Below are positions 42,663 through 51,337 of a stretch of DNA of 64,000 bases, piece after piece (within the stretch, counting starts at the first letter, position 1; the number at the start of each line of letters is the position of its first letter). The translations under genes were made by a program, and so were the position numbers. Source of the stretch: Bacteroidales bacterium (GTDB taxonomy: Bacteria; Bacteroidota; Bacteroidia; Bacteroidales; Muribaculaceae). A model generated the notes under the pieces. It saw only the letters and a list, made by a program, of their open reading frames with translations, made no database searches and was not told the origin of the DNA. The stretch covers positions 7,106 to 71,105 of the forward strand of contig QAMW01000018.1 in NCBI GenBank assembly GCA_003150235.1, written 5' to 3'.

Positions 42663-44519
42663 ATGGAACAAAAGAAATTGAAAATTCGTGATCTCACGAT
42701 GCGTGACGGCCAGCAGTCTCTTTTTGCCACACGCATGACCCAATCAAGTATCGACCGACTTTTGCCGCTTTATGAAAATGCCGGTTTTTATATAATGGAA
42801 GTGTGGGGCGGTGCAGTCCCCGACTCCGTGATGCGTTATCTCGACGAGTCGCCATGGGAGCGACTTCGTAAGGCAAGCGCTGCGATGAAGGGCAAGTCGC
42901 TTCTGTCGGCTCTTTCCCGCGGCAGAAACCTCTTCGGCTATGTGCCATATCCCGATTCTGTGCTTGAGGGCTTCTACAAGGAGGCTATCAAGAATGGTCT
43001 TAACGTGATGCGTATATTTGACGCGCTCAACGACCTTGACAATGTGAAGGAGTCCATCCGCATGATTAATGAACTTGGCGGAATACCCGACGGTGCGGTA
43101 TGCTATACCGTCGACCCTAAGGAGGAAGAGCCTTCAGGATTTTTCTCGCGCCTTTTCGCCAAGAAGCCTGAAAAGATATTCACCGACGAGTATTTTGTGG
43201 AAAAGGCAAAGGCTATGGAGGCTTACGGCGCGAAGATTATCACCTTGAAGGATATGGCTGGTCTTGTCAATCCTTCGCGCATAGCGTCGCTTATGCCGAA
43301 GCTAAAGGCGGCTCTGACCGTTCCTGTCGATTTCCATACCCACTGTACGCCCGGTTACGGTCTTGCTTCGTCGCTCATGGCGATGATTCACGGTGTCGAC
43401 ATCCTGGATACAAACATCTGGTGGTTTGGCGGCGGCTCGGCAGCTCCCGCGCTTGAATTGATATATGTGTTTGCCGGCAAGCTCGGTATTGAGGTTGAGG
43501 TCAACATGGAGGCTGTAGGCAAGATACGCAAGGAGCTGCGCACAGTGCGCGAGGAGCTTCATGATTTCGATCTTGTGAAGTCGTTCCCGAAAGATTTCGA
43601 CCCTCTCACAGACAAACTTCCCGCCGATGTCGACGAGCAGTTTGACCGCGCTATCCGTGCCGCAAAGGCGAATGATGAGGAAGCGCTTCTCGACGCATGT
43701 CACGCTATCGAGGCATATTTCGGATTCCCCAAGCCCAATCTTCTTGTAAAGGAGGCTGAGGTGCCGGGCGGTATGTACTCCAACATGGTGGCACAGCTGA
43801 AGGCTCTCCAGGCTGAGGATCTTCTTGACGACGCCATGCGCCTTATCCCGAAGGTGCGTCGCGATGCCGGTCTGGTGCCGTTGGTTACACCTACCAGTCA
43901 GATTGTCGGCAGTCAGGCTGTCAGTGTGGCTCTTGACCGCAAGAAAGGCAATTCCGATTATTCCAATCCTTCCAACCAGTTTATCTCGCTTGTGAAGGGT
44001 GAGTATGGTCACACACCTATACCTGTCGACCCCGCGTTCCGCGAGAAGATTACCGGTTCCGCCGAGGAGAAGGCTTACGATGTGACTAAATACAAGAAGC
44101 CGGAAAATCCCGTGTTGCCCGAATATGATGGCGTGAAGCTCGCTTCCAACGATGAGGAATACCTGCTTCTCGAACTGCTTCCAACCGTTGCAAACGGCTT
44201 CCTCAAGCGCCGCCGCGCCGAGGAGTGGGAGAAGGCAAATGCCGAGAAGGCGAAAGCTGCTGCCCCTGTCGAGGAAGCTCCCGCCGAGCCTGAAGAGCCT
44301 ATAACCGGCGAGGTGCTTTCAGCGCCGATGGGCGGAAAGGTGATTGACGTGCATTTCAAGAAAGGCGACAAGGTGAAGCCGGGCGACGTGATTCTCGTCT
44401 ACGAGGCAATGAAGATGGAAAATGATGTCGAGGCTGAGAAAGAGGCTGTCATAAAGCGCATCTTCGTAAAACCGGGCGATATCGTCGGCACCGAGGCACC
44501 GCTCGTAGAGTTTGAATGA
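42663..44519 (+). CDS. Pyruvate carboxylase subunit B / oxaloacetate decarboxylase alpha subunit
   Basis: 618 residues. The carboxyltransferase barrel opens with LTMRDGQQSLFATRM (residue 10 on), carries the metal-binding DFHTHCTPGYG near 222 and continues through the PYC_OADA conserved domain. An Ala/Pro/Glu linker (about 525-545) leads to a biotinyl domain with the target Lys K584 in EAMKMEN. It moves a carboxyl group between biotin and pyruvate/oxaloacetate. The biotin carboxylase or membrane pump subunits are not next to it, so decarboxylase versus carboxylase cannot be settled here. Confidence 0.9.
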   Translation: MEQKKLKIRDLTMRDGQQSLFATRMTQSSIDRLLPLYENAGFYIMEVWGGAVPDSVMRYLDESPWERLRKASAAMKGKSLLSALSRGRNLFGYVPYPDSVLEGFYKEAIKNGLNVMRIFDALNDLDNVKESIRMINELGGIPDGAVCYTVDPKEEEPSGFFSRLFAKKPEKIFTDEYFVEKAKAMEAYGAKIITLKDMAGLVNPSRIASLMPKLKAALTVPVDFHTHCTPGYGLASSLMAMIHGVDILDTNIWWFGGGSAAPALELIYVFAGKLGIEVEVNMEAVGKIRKELRTVREELHDFDLVKSFPKDFDPLTDKLPADVDEQFDRAIRAAKANDEEALLDACHAIEAYFGFPKPNLLVKEAEVPGGMYSNMVAQLKALQAEDLLDDAMRLIPKVRRDAGLVPLVTPTSQIVGSQAVSVALDRKKGNSDYSNPSNQFISLVKGEYGHTPIPVDPAFREKITGSAEEKAYDVTKYKKPENPVLPEYDGVKLASNDEEYLLLELLPTVANGFLKRRRAEEWEKANAEKAKAAAPVEEAPAEPEEPITGEVLSAPMGGKVIDVHFKKGDKVKPGDVILVYEAMKMENDVEAEKEAVIKRIFVKPGDIVGTEAPLVEFE

Positions 44520-44545
44520 TACGGCTCAAAAATCTTGCCGAAAGT

Positions 44546-44576
44546 TTTGTCAGGTGACAAGAAATGCGTAAATTTG
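44546..44576 (+). promoter_or_regulatory. Promoter of rpmE2
   Basis: TTTG (44546-44549), exactly 19 bp, TAAATTTG (44569-44576); leader of about 67 nt before the L31 start. Confidence 0.8.
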
Positions 44577-44649
44577 CAAGCCATTACAAATTTGCGCCTT
44601 ACCAGCGTGATTTTGAACAGTTTGAATAATATATAAAAAATAAACCGAT

Positions 44650-44907
44650 ATGAAAGAAGGACTTCATCCCTCAAACTACCGTGAAGTAGTATTTAAGGAT
44701 ATGTCAAACGAGGAAATTTTCATCACTCGTTCGACCGTTGCAGCTAAGGAGACTATCGAAGTTGACGGTGTTACTTATCCGCTGGTAAAGCTTGAAATCA
44801 CCAGCTCTTCTCACCCGTTCTTCACCGGCAAGCAGAAGCTCGTCGACACCGCAGGTCGCGTCGACAAGTTCATGAGCCGCTACGGCAATCGTAAGAAAGT
44901 TAAGTAA
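44650..44907 (+). CDS. rpmE2: 50S ribosomal protein L31 type B
   Basis: 85 residues: MKEGLHPSNYREVVFKDMSN, the ITSSSHPFFTGKQKLVDTAG segment and the basic RVDKFMSRYGNRKK tail are diagnostic. The zinc-binding CxxC of type A L31 is missing, so this is the zinc-free type B form. Bacteroidales commonly carry type B as the housekeeping copy, so it need not mean zinc stress. Own promoter and terminator. Confidence 0.97.
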   Translation: MKEGLHPSNYREVVFKDMSNEEIFITRSTVAAKETIEVDGVTYPLVKLEITSSSHPFFTGKQKLVDTAGRVDKFMSRYGNRKKVK

Positions 44908-44930
44908 TACATCTTTCCACGACCTTTTAC

Positions 44931-44963
44931 AAGCGGGCATCGCCTTTGTGGGGATGCCCGCTT
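44931..44963 (+). terminator. Terminator of rpmE2
   Basis: Stem AAGCGGGCATC / GGATGCCCGCTT, then CTTTGCTGTCT. It overlaps an in-frame ATG at 44948 and so supports the later start of the next gene. Confidence 0.75.
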
Positions 44964-44983
44964 TGCTGTCTATTCTGCCTTAT

Positions 44984-46675
44984 ATGAAAAAATACCGTCT
45001 ACACAGTCTGCTCCCCGCACTGCTGATGATTATCTCAGCGGTGGCTTGCCGCGATGTCAACGAAAATGCGCTCGTGACCGCCGAAAATCTTATGATGGAG
45101 CATCCCGACAGCGCACTTTCTATCCTGGAGTCAATCGATGGCTCTTGTCTCACCGGCGAACTTCAGGCGCGTCACGCACTCTTGCTGTCGCAGGCTTATG
45201 ATAAAAACTATATCGACCTCACTTCCGACTCACTCATTTCCATCGCCACCGACTACTACGAAAAGCATGGCAACAATCGCTATCGCCTGATGGCGTATTT
45301 GTATAAAGGTATTGTGCAATATAATGCCAAAGACTATACTAAGAGTATTGTTAGTCTTACTATGGCGGAAAGCATTGCACAGCAACTCAATGACTGCCTT
45401 TATCTGGGTCGCATTTATAATACAATGGGTGATTTATATAATGCGACATATAATGCTGATGCTCAACTTCAATGTCGGAAATTGGCAGTAGAGCAATTTG
45501 ATAAAGTCTCAGACAAGGAATATTATAAGTGGGCTGTGCTTGAATTGGCAACTGCATATACTGATGCGGGTGAGCCGGATAAATGTTTGGATATATTGGA
45601 TTCTCTTGTTGGCGTATCCGGTAATGATTTGCTATTTGCCGCAGATTGTATGGAGGCTGCTATAACACCACTCATAAGGACAGGGAATTATGGTGAGGCT
45701 AAAATTGTAATTGATTCATTAGAAAGGATTCCATCATACATTTTAAGTGCTAATAACAATGCTAATCTTGTGAGATGCTATCTAAGTTCTGGGCAACTTG
45801 ATTCGGCATTGATTATTCTGAATCAGTTGAAAAAGGCAGCTGTTGACAATGATTCTATGGCAATAAAGTTTGCTTGGATTGATTATTACGAGAGTATGAG
45901 CGATTTCGAGTCGGCATATAATGCATTGAAAAATACCGATATATATCAAGATTCGATAGTTCGTGATGTTTTGCGGCAATCTGTAGTTTATGCTCAGCGT
46001 GATTTTTATGTCCATGAAAATCTAAGAAAGGAAGAAGAACGTAGAGCTATGTTTATATATGTAATTGGTGGGTGTGTAATTATAATATTGGCAGTTATAT
46101 GGATTGTTTGTTATTATAGAAGAAGGGTGAGAAAAAAGGATCTGGAAATAAACCGAATTATGGGTGACGTCAGTGATATTTCAAAGACTGTATTTTCTCA
46201 GAAAAACTTACTGTCATCCATTCAATCGGATTTTGATAGACAACATCTTCAGTTAGTTAACTTATATTCCGGAATTGAGAATCTTTATGAGACACAATTT
46301 AAGATTATAAATAATATTTGTTATCAGTATTTTGAAAATCAAGGGAGTGAGAAGATAAAGCATTTATTGTATGTTGAGGTTTTAAAGAACATAGAAATAA
46401 TGCGAAATTCTAAATATATAGAAAAGTTGGAATGCTTAGTTAACAACTATAGGTCGGATGTCATATCCAAACTTAGATGTCAGTTTCCTAATATGAAGGA
46501 GGATGATGTGCGATTTTTGATTTACTTATTTGCCGGATTTTCTTTTCGATCTATATGTCTATTTATGAATGTTACGGTTGGAAATTACTATAATAAACGA
46601 ACTCGCTTGAAGGCTAAAATTGCATCATCAAACGTCAAAGATAGAGCGTTATTTTTGGAGATGTTTACTAAATAG
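44984..46675 (+). CDS. TPR membrane regulator with C-terminal HTH domain
   Basis: 563 residues from MKKYRLHSLL. Signal-type segment ending SAVAC suggests lipid attachment or export. Residues 35-330 are TPR repeats (PDSALSILESIDG, LGRIYNTMGDLYNATYNADAQL, CLDILDSLVGVSG). A membrane helix lies at about 363-382 (VIGGCVIIILAVIWIVCYY), then a coiled coil and a C-terminal HTH-like region (MKEDDVRFLIYLFAGFSFRSI). Such TPR-membrane-HTH proteins are common Bacteroidetes regulators. Base composition turns from ordinary to AT-rich at about 45300 inside the gene. Downstream lie DUF3244-like and crystallin-like genes, possible targets. Confidence 0.82.
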   Translation: MKKYRLHSLLPALLMIISAVACRDVNENALVTAENLMMEHPDSALSILESIDGSCLTGELQARHALLLSQAYDKNYIDLTSDSLISIATDYYEKHGNNRYRLMAYLYKGIVQYNAKDYTKSIVSLTMAESIAQQLNDCLYLGRIYNTMGDLYNATYNADAQLQCRKLAVEQFDKVSDKEYYKWAVLELATAYTDAGEPDKCLDILDSLVGVSGNDLLFAADCMEAAITPLIRTGNYGEAKIVIDSLERIPSYILSANNNANLVRCYLSSGQLDSALIILNQLKKAAVDNDSMAIKFAWIDYYESMSDFESAYNALKNTDIYQDSIVRDVLRQSVVYAQRDFYVHENLRKEEERRAMFIYVIGGCVIIILAVIWIVCYYRRRVRKKDLEINRIMGDVSDISKTVFSQKNLLSSIQSDFDRQHLQLVNLYSGIENLYETQFKIINNICYQYFENQGSEKIKHLLYVEVLKNIEIMRNSKYIEKLECLVNNYRSDVISKLRCQFPNMKEDDVRFLIYLFAGFSFRSICLFMNVTVGNYYNKRTRLKAKIASSNVKDRALFLEMFTK

Positions 46676-46886
46676 CTGGTTCTTAGATAATTGCGTTGTA
46701 TTAATCAGTGGATTTTGTAATAGCCTGGATAACAACTTCTTAGGTTGTGATAATAAATGCATTTTCTGTCTTGTCTCAATGAGCTGATTGTTAGCTGTTT
46801 ATGATGGGGAGCGATAAGAAATTGTAAGCTCTGAAAGTGTGGCTATAATTGTATTTGTCTATAATTTTGTGATAAAAATTTAGACA

Positions 46887-47006
46887 ATGAAAAAATTTTT
46901 ATTATTAATTTTTGTGATTTTGTTCTCCTCGGGATATTTTTTTGTGGAGGCAAAGGATGATTCGAATCCTATAGTTTTTGAGAGAAGACACCCCAATAGG
47001 AAATGA
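46887..47006 (+). CDS. Signal-peptide part of a split DUF3244 gene
   Basis: 39 residues, MKKFLLLIFVILFSSGYFFV then EAKDDSNPIVFERRHPNRK, ending at TGA (47004-47006). The next codon in the same frame is the ATG of the downstream ORF, whose product resembles the rest of DUF3244. So this is most likely the export signal of one protein cut by a nonsense codon. Too short to be found by length-based gene calling. AT-rich, like its surroundings. Confidence 0.6.
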   Translation: MKKFLLLIFVILFSSGYFFVEAKDDSNPIVFERRHPNRK

Positions 47007-47258
47007 ATGCCGCCAATTTCAACTAGTCAAGACTCCAGCGTTTATGCTTTATTAAGTGAAACTTGTGTGGAATTATATGTGGAAATTCCAGAAGATATGA
47101 TTCAAGTTGTCGTGACTGATGAAGATGAGAATGTTATTTTTGAAATTGTGACATCTTCAGGTTGCACGGAATTGGATTTACCTGATCAGGGCATATACTT
47201 GATTAGTGTGATTACGCTTCATAATGGAATATATGAAGGTTATGTAGGCATGGATTAG
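47007..47258 (+). CDS. DUF3244-like domain, second part of a split gene
   Basis: 83 residues beginning PPISTSQDSS. The pattern PPIS....L....VELYVEIPEDMIQVVVTDEDENVIFE and the end YLISVITLHNGIYEGYVG fit the small beta-sandwich DUF3244 domain, which is normally a secreted protein of about 110-130 residues. Without the 39 residues before the TGA it has no signal peptide. DUF3244 genes often lie next to TPR regulators like the one upstream. Either a pseudogene or a gene read through at TGA. Confidence 0.6.
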   Translation: MPPISTSQDSSVYALLSETCVELYVEIPEDMIQVVVTDEDENVIFEIVTSSGCTELDLPDQGIYLISVITLHNGIYEGYVGMD

Positions 47259-47316
47259 GGAGTGGAAAGTATGGAAAATATCGGACTTTATGATTAATTT
47301 ATTAATATTTTATGCA

Positions 47317-48177
47317 ATGAAAAAGTTAAAAAACTTGTTTATTATGTCGCTTTTTGCGGTAACAGTTACAGCATGTAGCGAAGGGTACCAATCTGAGGTA
47401 TTAGTGGAAGAATCAATCGATTTGAGCGAGTATGAAGAAATCTTTACCCAAAACATTAAATATAATGGTTTGGTTTACCGCGTCCTATGTGGTATCAAGA
47501 ATGATTCACTTGAGTACCTCGACAAAACTTTTAATGACCTGTATGTAAATGAGATTGCATTGAACGAACATCTCGCAATGCTCGCTGTTTGTTCTGGTAA
47601 TGGAGAAGATACCATTGAGTTTTATGATACTGCTGCCGAACTTGAAGATGCACACAGTATGGAGTATTTTAATACCGATTCCGTCAATGAAATAGGTTCA
47701 CGAGCGATAGAAGGTCCTATCGTTGGAAGGGCGATACTTTATGATGACAAGGATTATAAGGATAGGAGTATAGTGCTAGATATTAACAAGGATTTATTTA
47801 TCGCAATTCCGAATTTAAAGGATTATGCAGGATTTAACGATAAAACTTCATCGATTCGAGTGTTTAATTTCCTATTGCCGGATGGCAGTTACACTCCACA
47901 TATAGATAAACCGTGGATGTTAGATAAACCTCTCTCACCAATGAAGGGCTCCAAATTGAGGACTTGTCTTATAAGTTACGAAGATTCAAATTATGGAGGA
48001 AAGGTTTTATATTGCGTGGCGGATTATTCTTCTGAGGCTGATATTAATAGACCTGAAACTGCTACCCATCAAGATCGTAGATTAAAAAATTTTGGATGGA
48101 ATGATAAAATATCATCAGTGGTTTTCAGGATTGTTACACTCGAGAATATAGAAAATGGCACGATTCCTGCACATTAG
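47317..48177 (+). CDS. Lipoprotein with two beta-gamma-crystallin motifs
   Basis: 286 residues from MKKLKNLFIM (47317); the earlier ATG at 47290 would disturb the signal peptide. Lipobox ends at VTVTAC (C20). Residues 138-185 and 218-275 are each beta-gamma-crystallin-like: AILYDDKDYKDRS...PNLKDYAGFNDKTSS and ISYEDSNYGGKVL...FGWNDKISS. NDKTSS (174-179) and NDKISS (262-267) match the calcium-binding consensus (N/D)(N/D)xx(S/T)S. It probably binds calcium at the cell surface. The N-terminal 110 residues are not recognised. AT-rich, with no homologue elsewhere in the window. Confidence 0.75.
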   Translation: MKKLKNLFIMSLFAVTVTACSEGYQSEVLVEESIDLSEYEEIFTQNIKYNGLVYRVLCGIKNDSLEYLDKTFNDLYVNEIALNEHLAMLAVCSGNGEDTIEFYDTAAELEDAHSMEYFNTDSVNEIGSRAIEGPIVGRAILYDDKDYKDRSIVLDINKDLFIAIPNLKDYAGFNDKTSSIRVFNFLLPDGSYTPHIDKPWMLDKPLSPMKGSKLRTCLISYEDSNYGGKVLYCVADYSSEADINRPETATHQDRRLKNFGWNDKISSVVFRIVTLENIENGTIPAH

Positions 48178-48355
48178 AAAGTTTGTTACTCTTATAGAGT
48201 AGTGATAGCTATTGCTATTGTTTTGGAGACTAAGGAAGTGTGAAATAGTTTTTATTGATGTAAAATGTTTGATAAATTTATAATAATGAAGTGATATTTA
48301 AATTAAGATTGTTGATATCGAGAGTCTATTAATTAAAAATTAACAGTTAAGATAT

Positions 48356-48363
48356 TAACTTTG
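48356..48363 (+). promoter_or_regulatory. Promoter -7 element of the 139-residue lipoprotein gene
   Basis: TAACTTTG, 80 bp before the ATG at 48443. The rest of the 265-bp gap (48178-48442) is AT-rich with no gene seen. Confidence 0.5.
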
Positions 48364-48442
48364 TGGCGTAAACGATGAGAGTATTCGATGTTATGACTAA
48401 GGATATCAATCATTATTATTTTATCAATTTAAATTATTAATT

Positions 48443-48862
48443 ATGAAGAAGTTAAATTTGTTATTGATTGCATTGCTTTGTTGCGTGGTTTATTCGTGTA
48501 GCAAAGATAATGACGAACCGATTTATGTGAGCTATCTTTCCGGCACTTATACCCACGGAGGTAAGTATGCGCTTGTGGCGACTGTCGATGGCGTTGCTGT
48601 CACGACAGGAGAGGCGAAACTTACGGTTAATCCGGAGAAGCAAAGCGAAGGCGTATTGACTTTGAATAATATTGTGTCGGGATATGCATCATTATCAGTT
48701 GATGTGTCGGTAGAGCAGATATTGGTTAATAATGTGAACCGTTACAAAATTGAAGGGACAAAGACAGTTGACGGCAAGACCGTTGACTGCAGCGGAATCC
48801 TTGCCGCCGAAACATATTACGAAGCCGAGCGTACATTGACCTTGACTGTAACAGTTAAGTGA
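48443..48862 (+). CDS. Small lipoprotein, calycin/lipocalin-like fold possible
   Basis: 139 residues. Lipoprotein signal ends at VVYSC (C19), followed by SKDNDEP, the acidic start seen in surface-exported Bacteroidales lipoproteins. The body is alternating short strands (YALVATVDGVAVTTG, GVLTLNNIVSGYASLSVDV, RYKIEGTKTVDGKTV), consistent with a small beta-barrel or sandwich of the DUF4925-like kind; I am not sure of the family. Last gene before the repeat-rich gap. Confidence 0.72.
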   Translation: MKKLNLLLIALLCCVVYSCSKDNDEPIYVSYLSGTYTHGGKYALVATVDGVAVTTGEAKLTVNPEKQSEGVLTLNNIVSGYASLSVDVSVEQILVNNVNRYKIEGTKTVDGKTVDCSGILAAETYYEAERTLTLTVTVK

Positions 48863-48917
48863 CGCGCCGCTTTAAGGTTGTTAATCACGGAAAGTAAGGG
48901 TGTTGCAAAATAGCCAG

Positions 48918-49020
48918 AATCTGTCGTGACGCGGGCTTCCTTCCACAAGCTCCTACATCGGCTGGTATTTGAGATGCTACTGATAATCAGTGCGTAGCGG
49001 TAGGAACGAGTGGAGGCTCG
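48918..49020. repeat. Extragenic palindromic repeat
   Basis: Begins with an 18-base segment shared with 25984-26001 (opposite strand). Contains an imperfect inverted repeat: CCACAAGCTCCTAC (about 48942-48955) against GTAGGAACGAGTGG (49000-49013). The motif GCGTAGCGGTAGG at 48992-49004 also occurs near 30285. Confidence 0.6.
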
Positions 49021-49024
49021 ATGC

Positions 49025-49295
49025 CACTAACTTAAGGATTTTGCCCGGAATGGGCAAGATAGAGTTATCCGCGGGTGCCCCGGAGCGGGCACCCGTGGAA
49101 AGCAACACCACCACAACTTCTCAACCCTAAAACGGGTTGCATAAATGGATGCTAATCAAGTGACTATGCAACCCACTCTCGGGGTTGAGCCAAGGAGAGA
49201 GGCTCTTGACCCACGGGTATGCCTTCGGCATTACCCGCGGATAACAGGATGAATCCCCGTAAAGGGATTTATGGCTCTTGCACCTTAAGTTAGTG
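49025..49295. mobile_element. MITE-like element, 271 bp
   Basis: Bounded by perfect 13-bp terminal inverted repeats CACTAACTTAAGG (49025-49037) and CCTTAAGTTAGTG (49283-49295). No ORF inside; instead a chain of hairpins: GGGTGCCC/GGGCACCC (about 49073-49095), CAACCC/GGGTTG (about 49122-49139), GGGTTGCAT/ATGCAACCC (about 49134-49173), CGGGTA/TACCCG around GCCTTCGGC (about 49214-49238) and AATCCC/GGGATT (about 49252-49269). Flanked by similar GTGGAGGCTCG (49010-49020) and GTGGAAGCTCG (49302-49312). Fills most of the 492-bp gap. Confidence 0.6.
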
Positions 49296-49354
49296 ACATT
49301 TAGTGGAAGCTCGCCCGGTGCATGTGAGACTTTTGTTTTGGGCGATTGCGGGGA

Positions 49355-50713
49355 TTACTCGCAGTTGTCGGTGACGAGGGCGGGGGAGTCGGTTGCCACA
49401 AAGAGTGGGCGCTCGTCTGGCGCATCGGTGATTACATTGACGTTGCGGAATGTCACGTTACGGGTGTGGTTGAGCCAGAATCCTTTTGCGGGAAGTATTC
49501 CCCACATGGTCGCCTCGGGATATTCGGCAATCTTTTCATCGGCAGGAGCGGCTGTAACCGGTTGACCGCCTGCGTGGCGCATAGTCACGTCGCTGATCTG
49601 CACGTCGGTGACGGGATGACCCTCAATGCCGGTAATCGAGCAGCCTGTCGGTCGCGCCCCGTCAATCAGTATGTCATGAAGGCGTATGCCGCTTATCGAT
49701 CCCACCTTGTCTATCGGTGCATTCTCCGCGTAGGGGCGGCGGCGGTCGGCAAGACGGATGAATATGGGCGATTCTGTGCCGGTGATGGTGATGTCGGCTA
49801 TGTCGACATTGCTCATTGAGCCGCCGTCGACTATCTCAAGAGAGATAGCCGAGTGACCCGTAGGGAGTCCGAAATATCGGCTTGACTGGTCAGCGGATGG
49901 TTTCACTACCACGCCGCGCACGATTATGTTGCGGAATCCGCCGTTGGTCTCCGTGCCGAGCTTTATCGCGTTGCAGTGGCTTGACACCACGCAGTTGCTT
50001 ATGGTGATATCCTCGCAGAGTCGCGGCGAGGTGCTTTTCAGGGTTATGCCGTCGTCGTCGGAATCGGCAATCATGTCACTTACAGTCACATTGTGGCAAC
50101 CGTCAAGGTCAAGAGCGTCATTATTGTAATTGTTGCGGTTAATCACCGTGATTCCGTGGATTTTTACGCGGTCGCAGGCAAGATAGTGCTGCATCCAGCA
50201 GCCGGAATTTTTCAACGTCACTCCACTCACGGTCACATCGCTGCAGCGTATCAGCCTAAGCAGATGCGGGCGCGTGATTCCCTCGTCGTTCCATGTCAGC
50301 TTTGGAAACGCCTTGCCTCTGCCGTCGATGGTGCCGAGACCGGTGATTGCGACATTGCTTGCGTTGTCAGCGTAGATAAGTTGTATGGTCGGCACATTGG
50401 TGCGGAGCGATACATAATCGGTCGTCATCGGCTGATAGTCAGCTATGTCGGTACTCCCGTAAAGTGTAGCCCCGTTCTCAAGATTAAGGGTCACATTGCT
50501 GCGGAGCACAATGCTCCCGATCTTGTAATTTCCCGCCGGCACCGACACTGTGCCGCCTCCTGCAGCATTGCAGCTGTCGATTGCTTTCTGCACTGCGGCG
50601 GTGCTTAGTCGCGTGGTATCACTTACCGCCCCATAGTCGGTGATGTCATAAACTCTTGCTTCTGCGGTCAGTGTGGCGGCAGCCAATGTCATGGCGATGA
50701 TTATATTTTTCAT
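49355..50713 (-). CDS. Glycoside hydrolase family 28 protein (polygalacturonase-like)
   Basis: 452 residues, signal peptide MKNIIIAMTLAAATLTAEA. It starts with the GH28 opening YDITDYGAVSDTTRLSTAAV and forms a right-handed parallel beta-helix. Catalytic acids are likely in NNDALDLDG (near 197) and DSDDDGITLKS (near 219); the usual GHG is SHCNAIKLGTE here, a variant common in Bacteroidetes GH28. It should cut pectin-type galacturonan in the periplasm or at the surface. It lies 14 bp after carbonic anhydrase on the same strand and is not in a SusCD locus. Confidence 0.9.
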   Translation of the reverse strand: MKNIIIAMTLAAATLTAEARVYDITDYGAVSDTTRLSTAAVQKAIDSCNAAGGGTVSVPAGNYKIGSIVLRSNVTLNLENGATLYGSTDIADYQPMTTDYVSLRTNVPTIQLIYADNASNVAITGLGTIDGRGKAFPKLTWNDEGITRPHLLRLIRCSDVTVSGVTLKNSGCWMQHYLACDRVKIHGITVINRNNYNNDALDLDGCHNVTVSDMIADSDDDGITLKSTSPRLCEDITISNCVVSSHCNAIKLGTETNGGFRNIIVRGVVVKPSADQSSRYFGLPTGHSAISLEIVDGGSMSNVDIADITITGTESPIFIRLADRRRPYAENAPIDKVGSISGIRLHDILIDGARPTGCSITGIEGHPVTDVQISDVTMRHAGGQPVTAAPADEKIAEYPEATMWGILPAKGFWLNHTRNVTFRNVNVITDAPDERPLFVATDSPALVTDNCE

Positions 50714-50727
50714 GGTAATTTGTTGTC

Positions 50728-51279
50728 TTAGTCTTGCCCGTCAATCTTTTCAAGTGCGCCGGTGAGGGAGTCCATTATATAGCCGGCGACCCTTACATCG
50801 GCTGCCATCAGCGGATGATTGCGTATGAGGTCCACGGTTTCCTTGACGGCGGCATCGGTCTCCTCAAATCCATGCAGCCAGCTTTTAAGGTCGATACCGC
50901 AATGTTTCATCAGTGAGATATGCTCTTCGCTCACTCCGCGTTCACGCATGAGATGAAGCATCTCGTCAGCGTTCATGCCCTGAACGCCGCATCCGGTGTG
51001 ACCTATCACCATTATCTCATTGACCCCCAACTCGTAGACTGCCACAAGCAGTGACCTCATGGTGGAGTCAAAGGGGTTGGTGATGGTGCCTCCCGCATTC
51101 TTGATGATTTTCACATCGCCGTTGCGTATGCCGAGCGCTGCGGGAAGCAGTTCGACGAGGCGCGTGTCCATGCAGGTGACTATCGCGATTTTCTTGTCTG
51201 GATATTTGGATGTCACGAAACGCTCGTAGCCCTTTGAGGCTACAAACTCCTTGTTGTGTTTAAGTATATCTTCAATCAT
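50728..51279 (-). CDS. Beta-class carbonic anhydrase
   Basis: 183 residues from MIEDILKHNKEF (51279). Zinc ligands and catalytic dyad are visible: VTCMDTRL (Cys, Asp, Arg) and IGHTGCGVQG (His, Cys), with KNAGGTI between. It interconverts CO2 and bicarbonate; bicarbonate feeds biotin carboxylases and succinate metabolism in gut Bacteroidales. The frame is open to 51447, but the extension overlaps mnmD and lacks family similarity. Confidence 0.94.
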   Translation of the reverse strand: MIEDILKHNKEFVASKGYERFVTSKYPDKKIAIVTCMDTRLVELLPAALGIRNGDVKIIKNAGGTITNPFDSTMRSLLVAVYELGVNEIMVIGHTGCGVQGMNADEMLHLMRERGVSEEHISLMKHCGIDLKSWLHGFEETDAAVKETVDLIRNHPLMAADVRVAGYIMDSLTGALEKIDGQD

Positions 51280-51337
51280 GGTCGGTTTATTTCCCGCAAA
51301 AATAACAAATCCATCCCACAACGCCAACCCCTCCCCC

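Noticed and set aside
42694..42948. Antisense ORF in the biotin enzyme gene
   Set aside because: Shadow of a strongly conserved coding sequence on the other strand; the same applies to other long antisense frames such as 20926-21945 and 27047-27994.
47004..47006. TGA as selenocysteine
   Set aside because: No SECIS-like hairpin is evident after it and DUF3244 has no known selenoprotein form.
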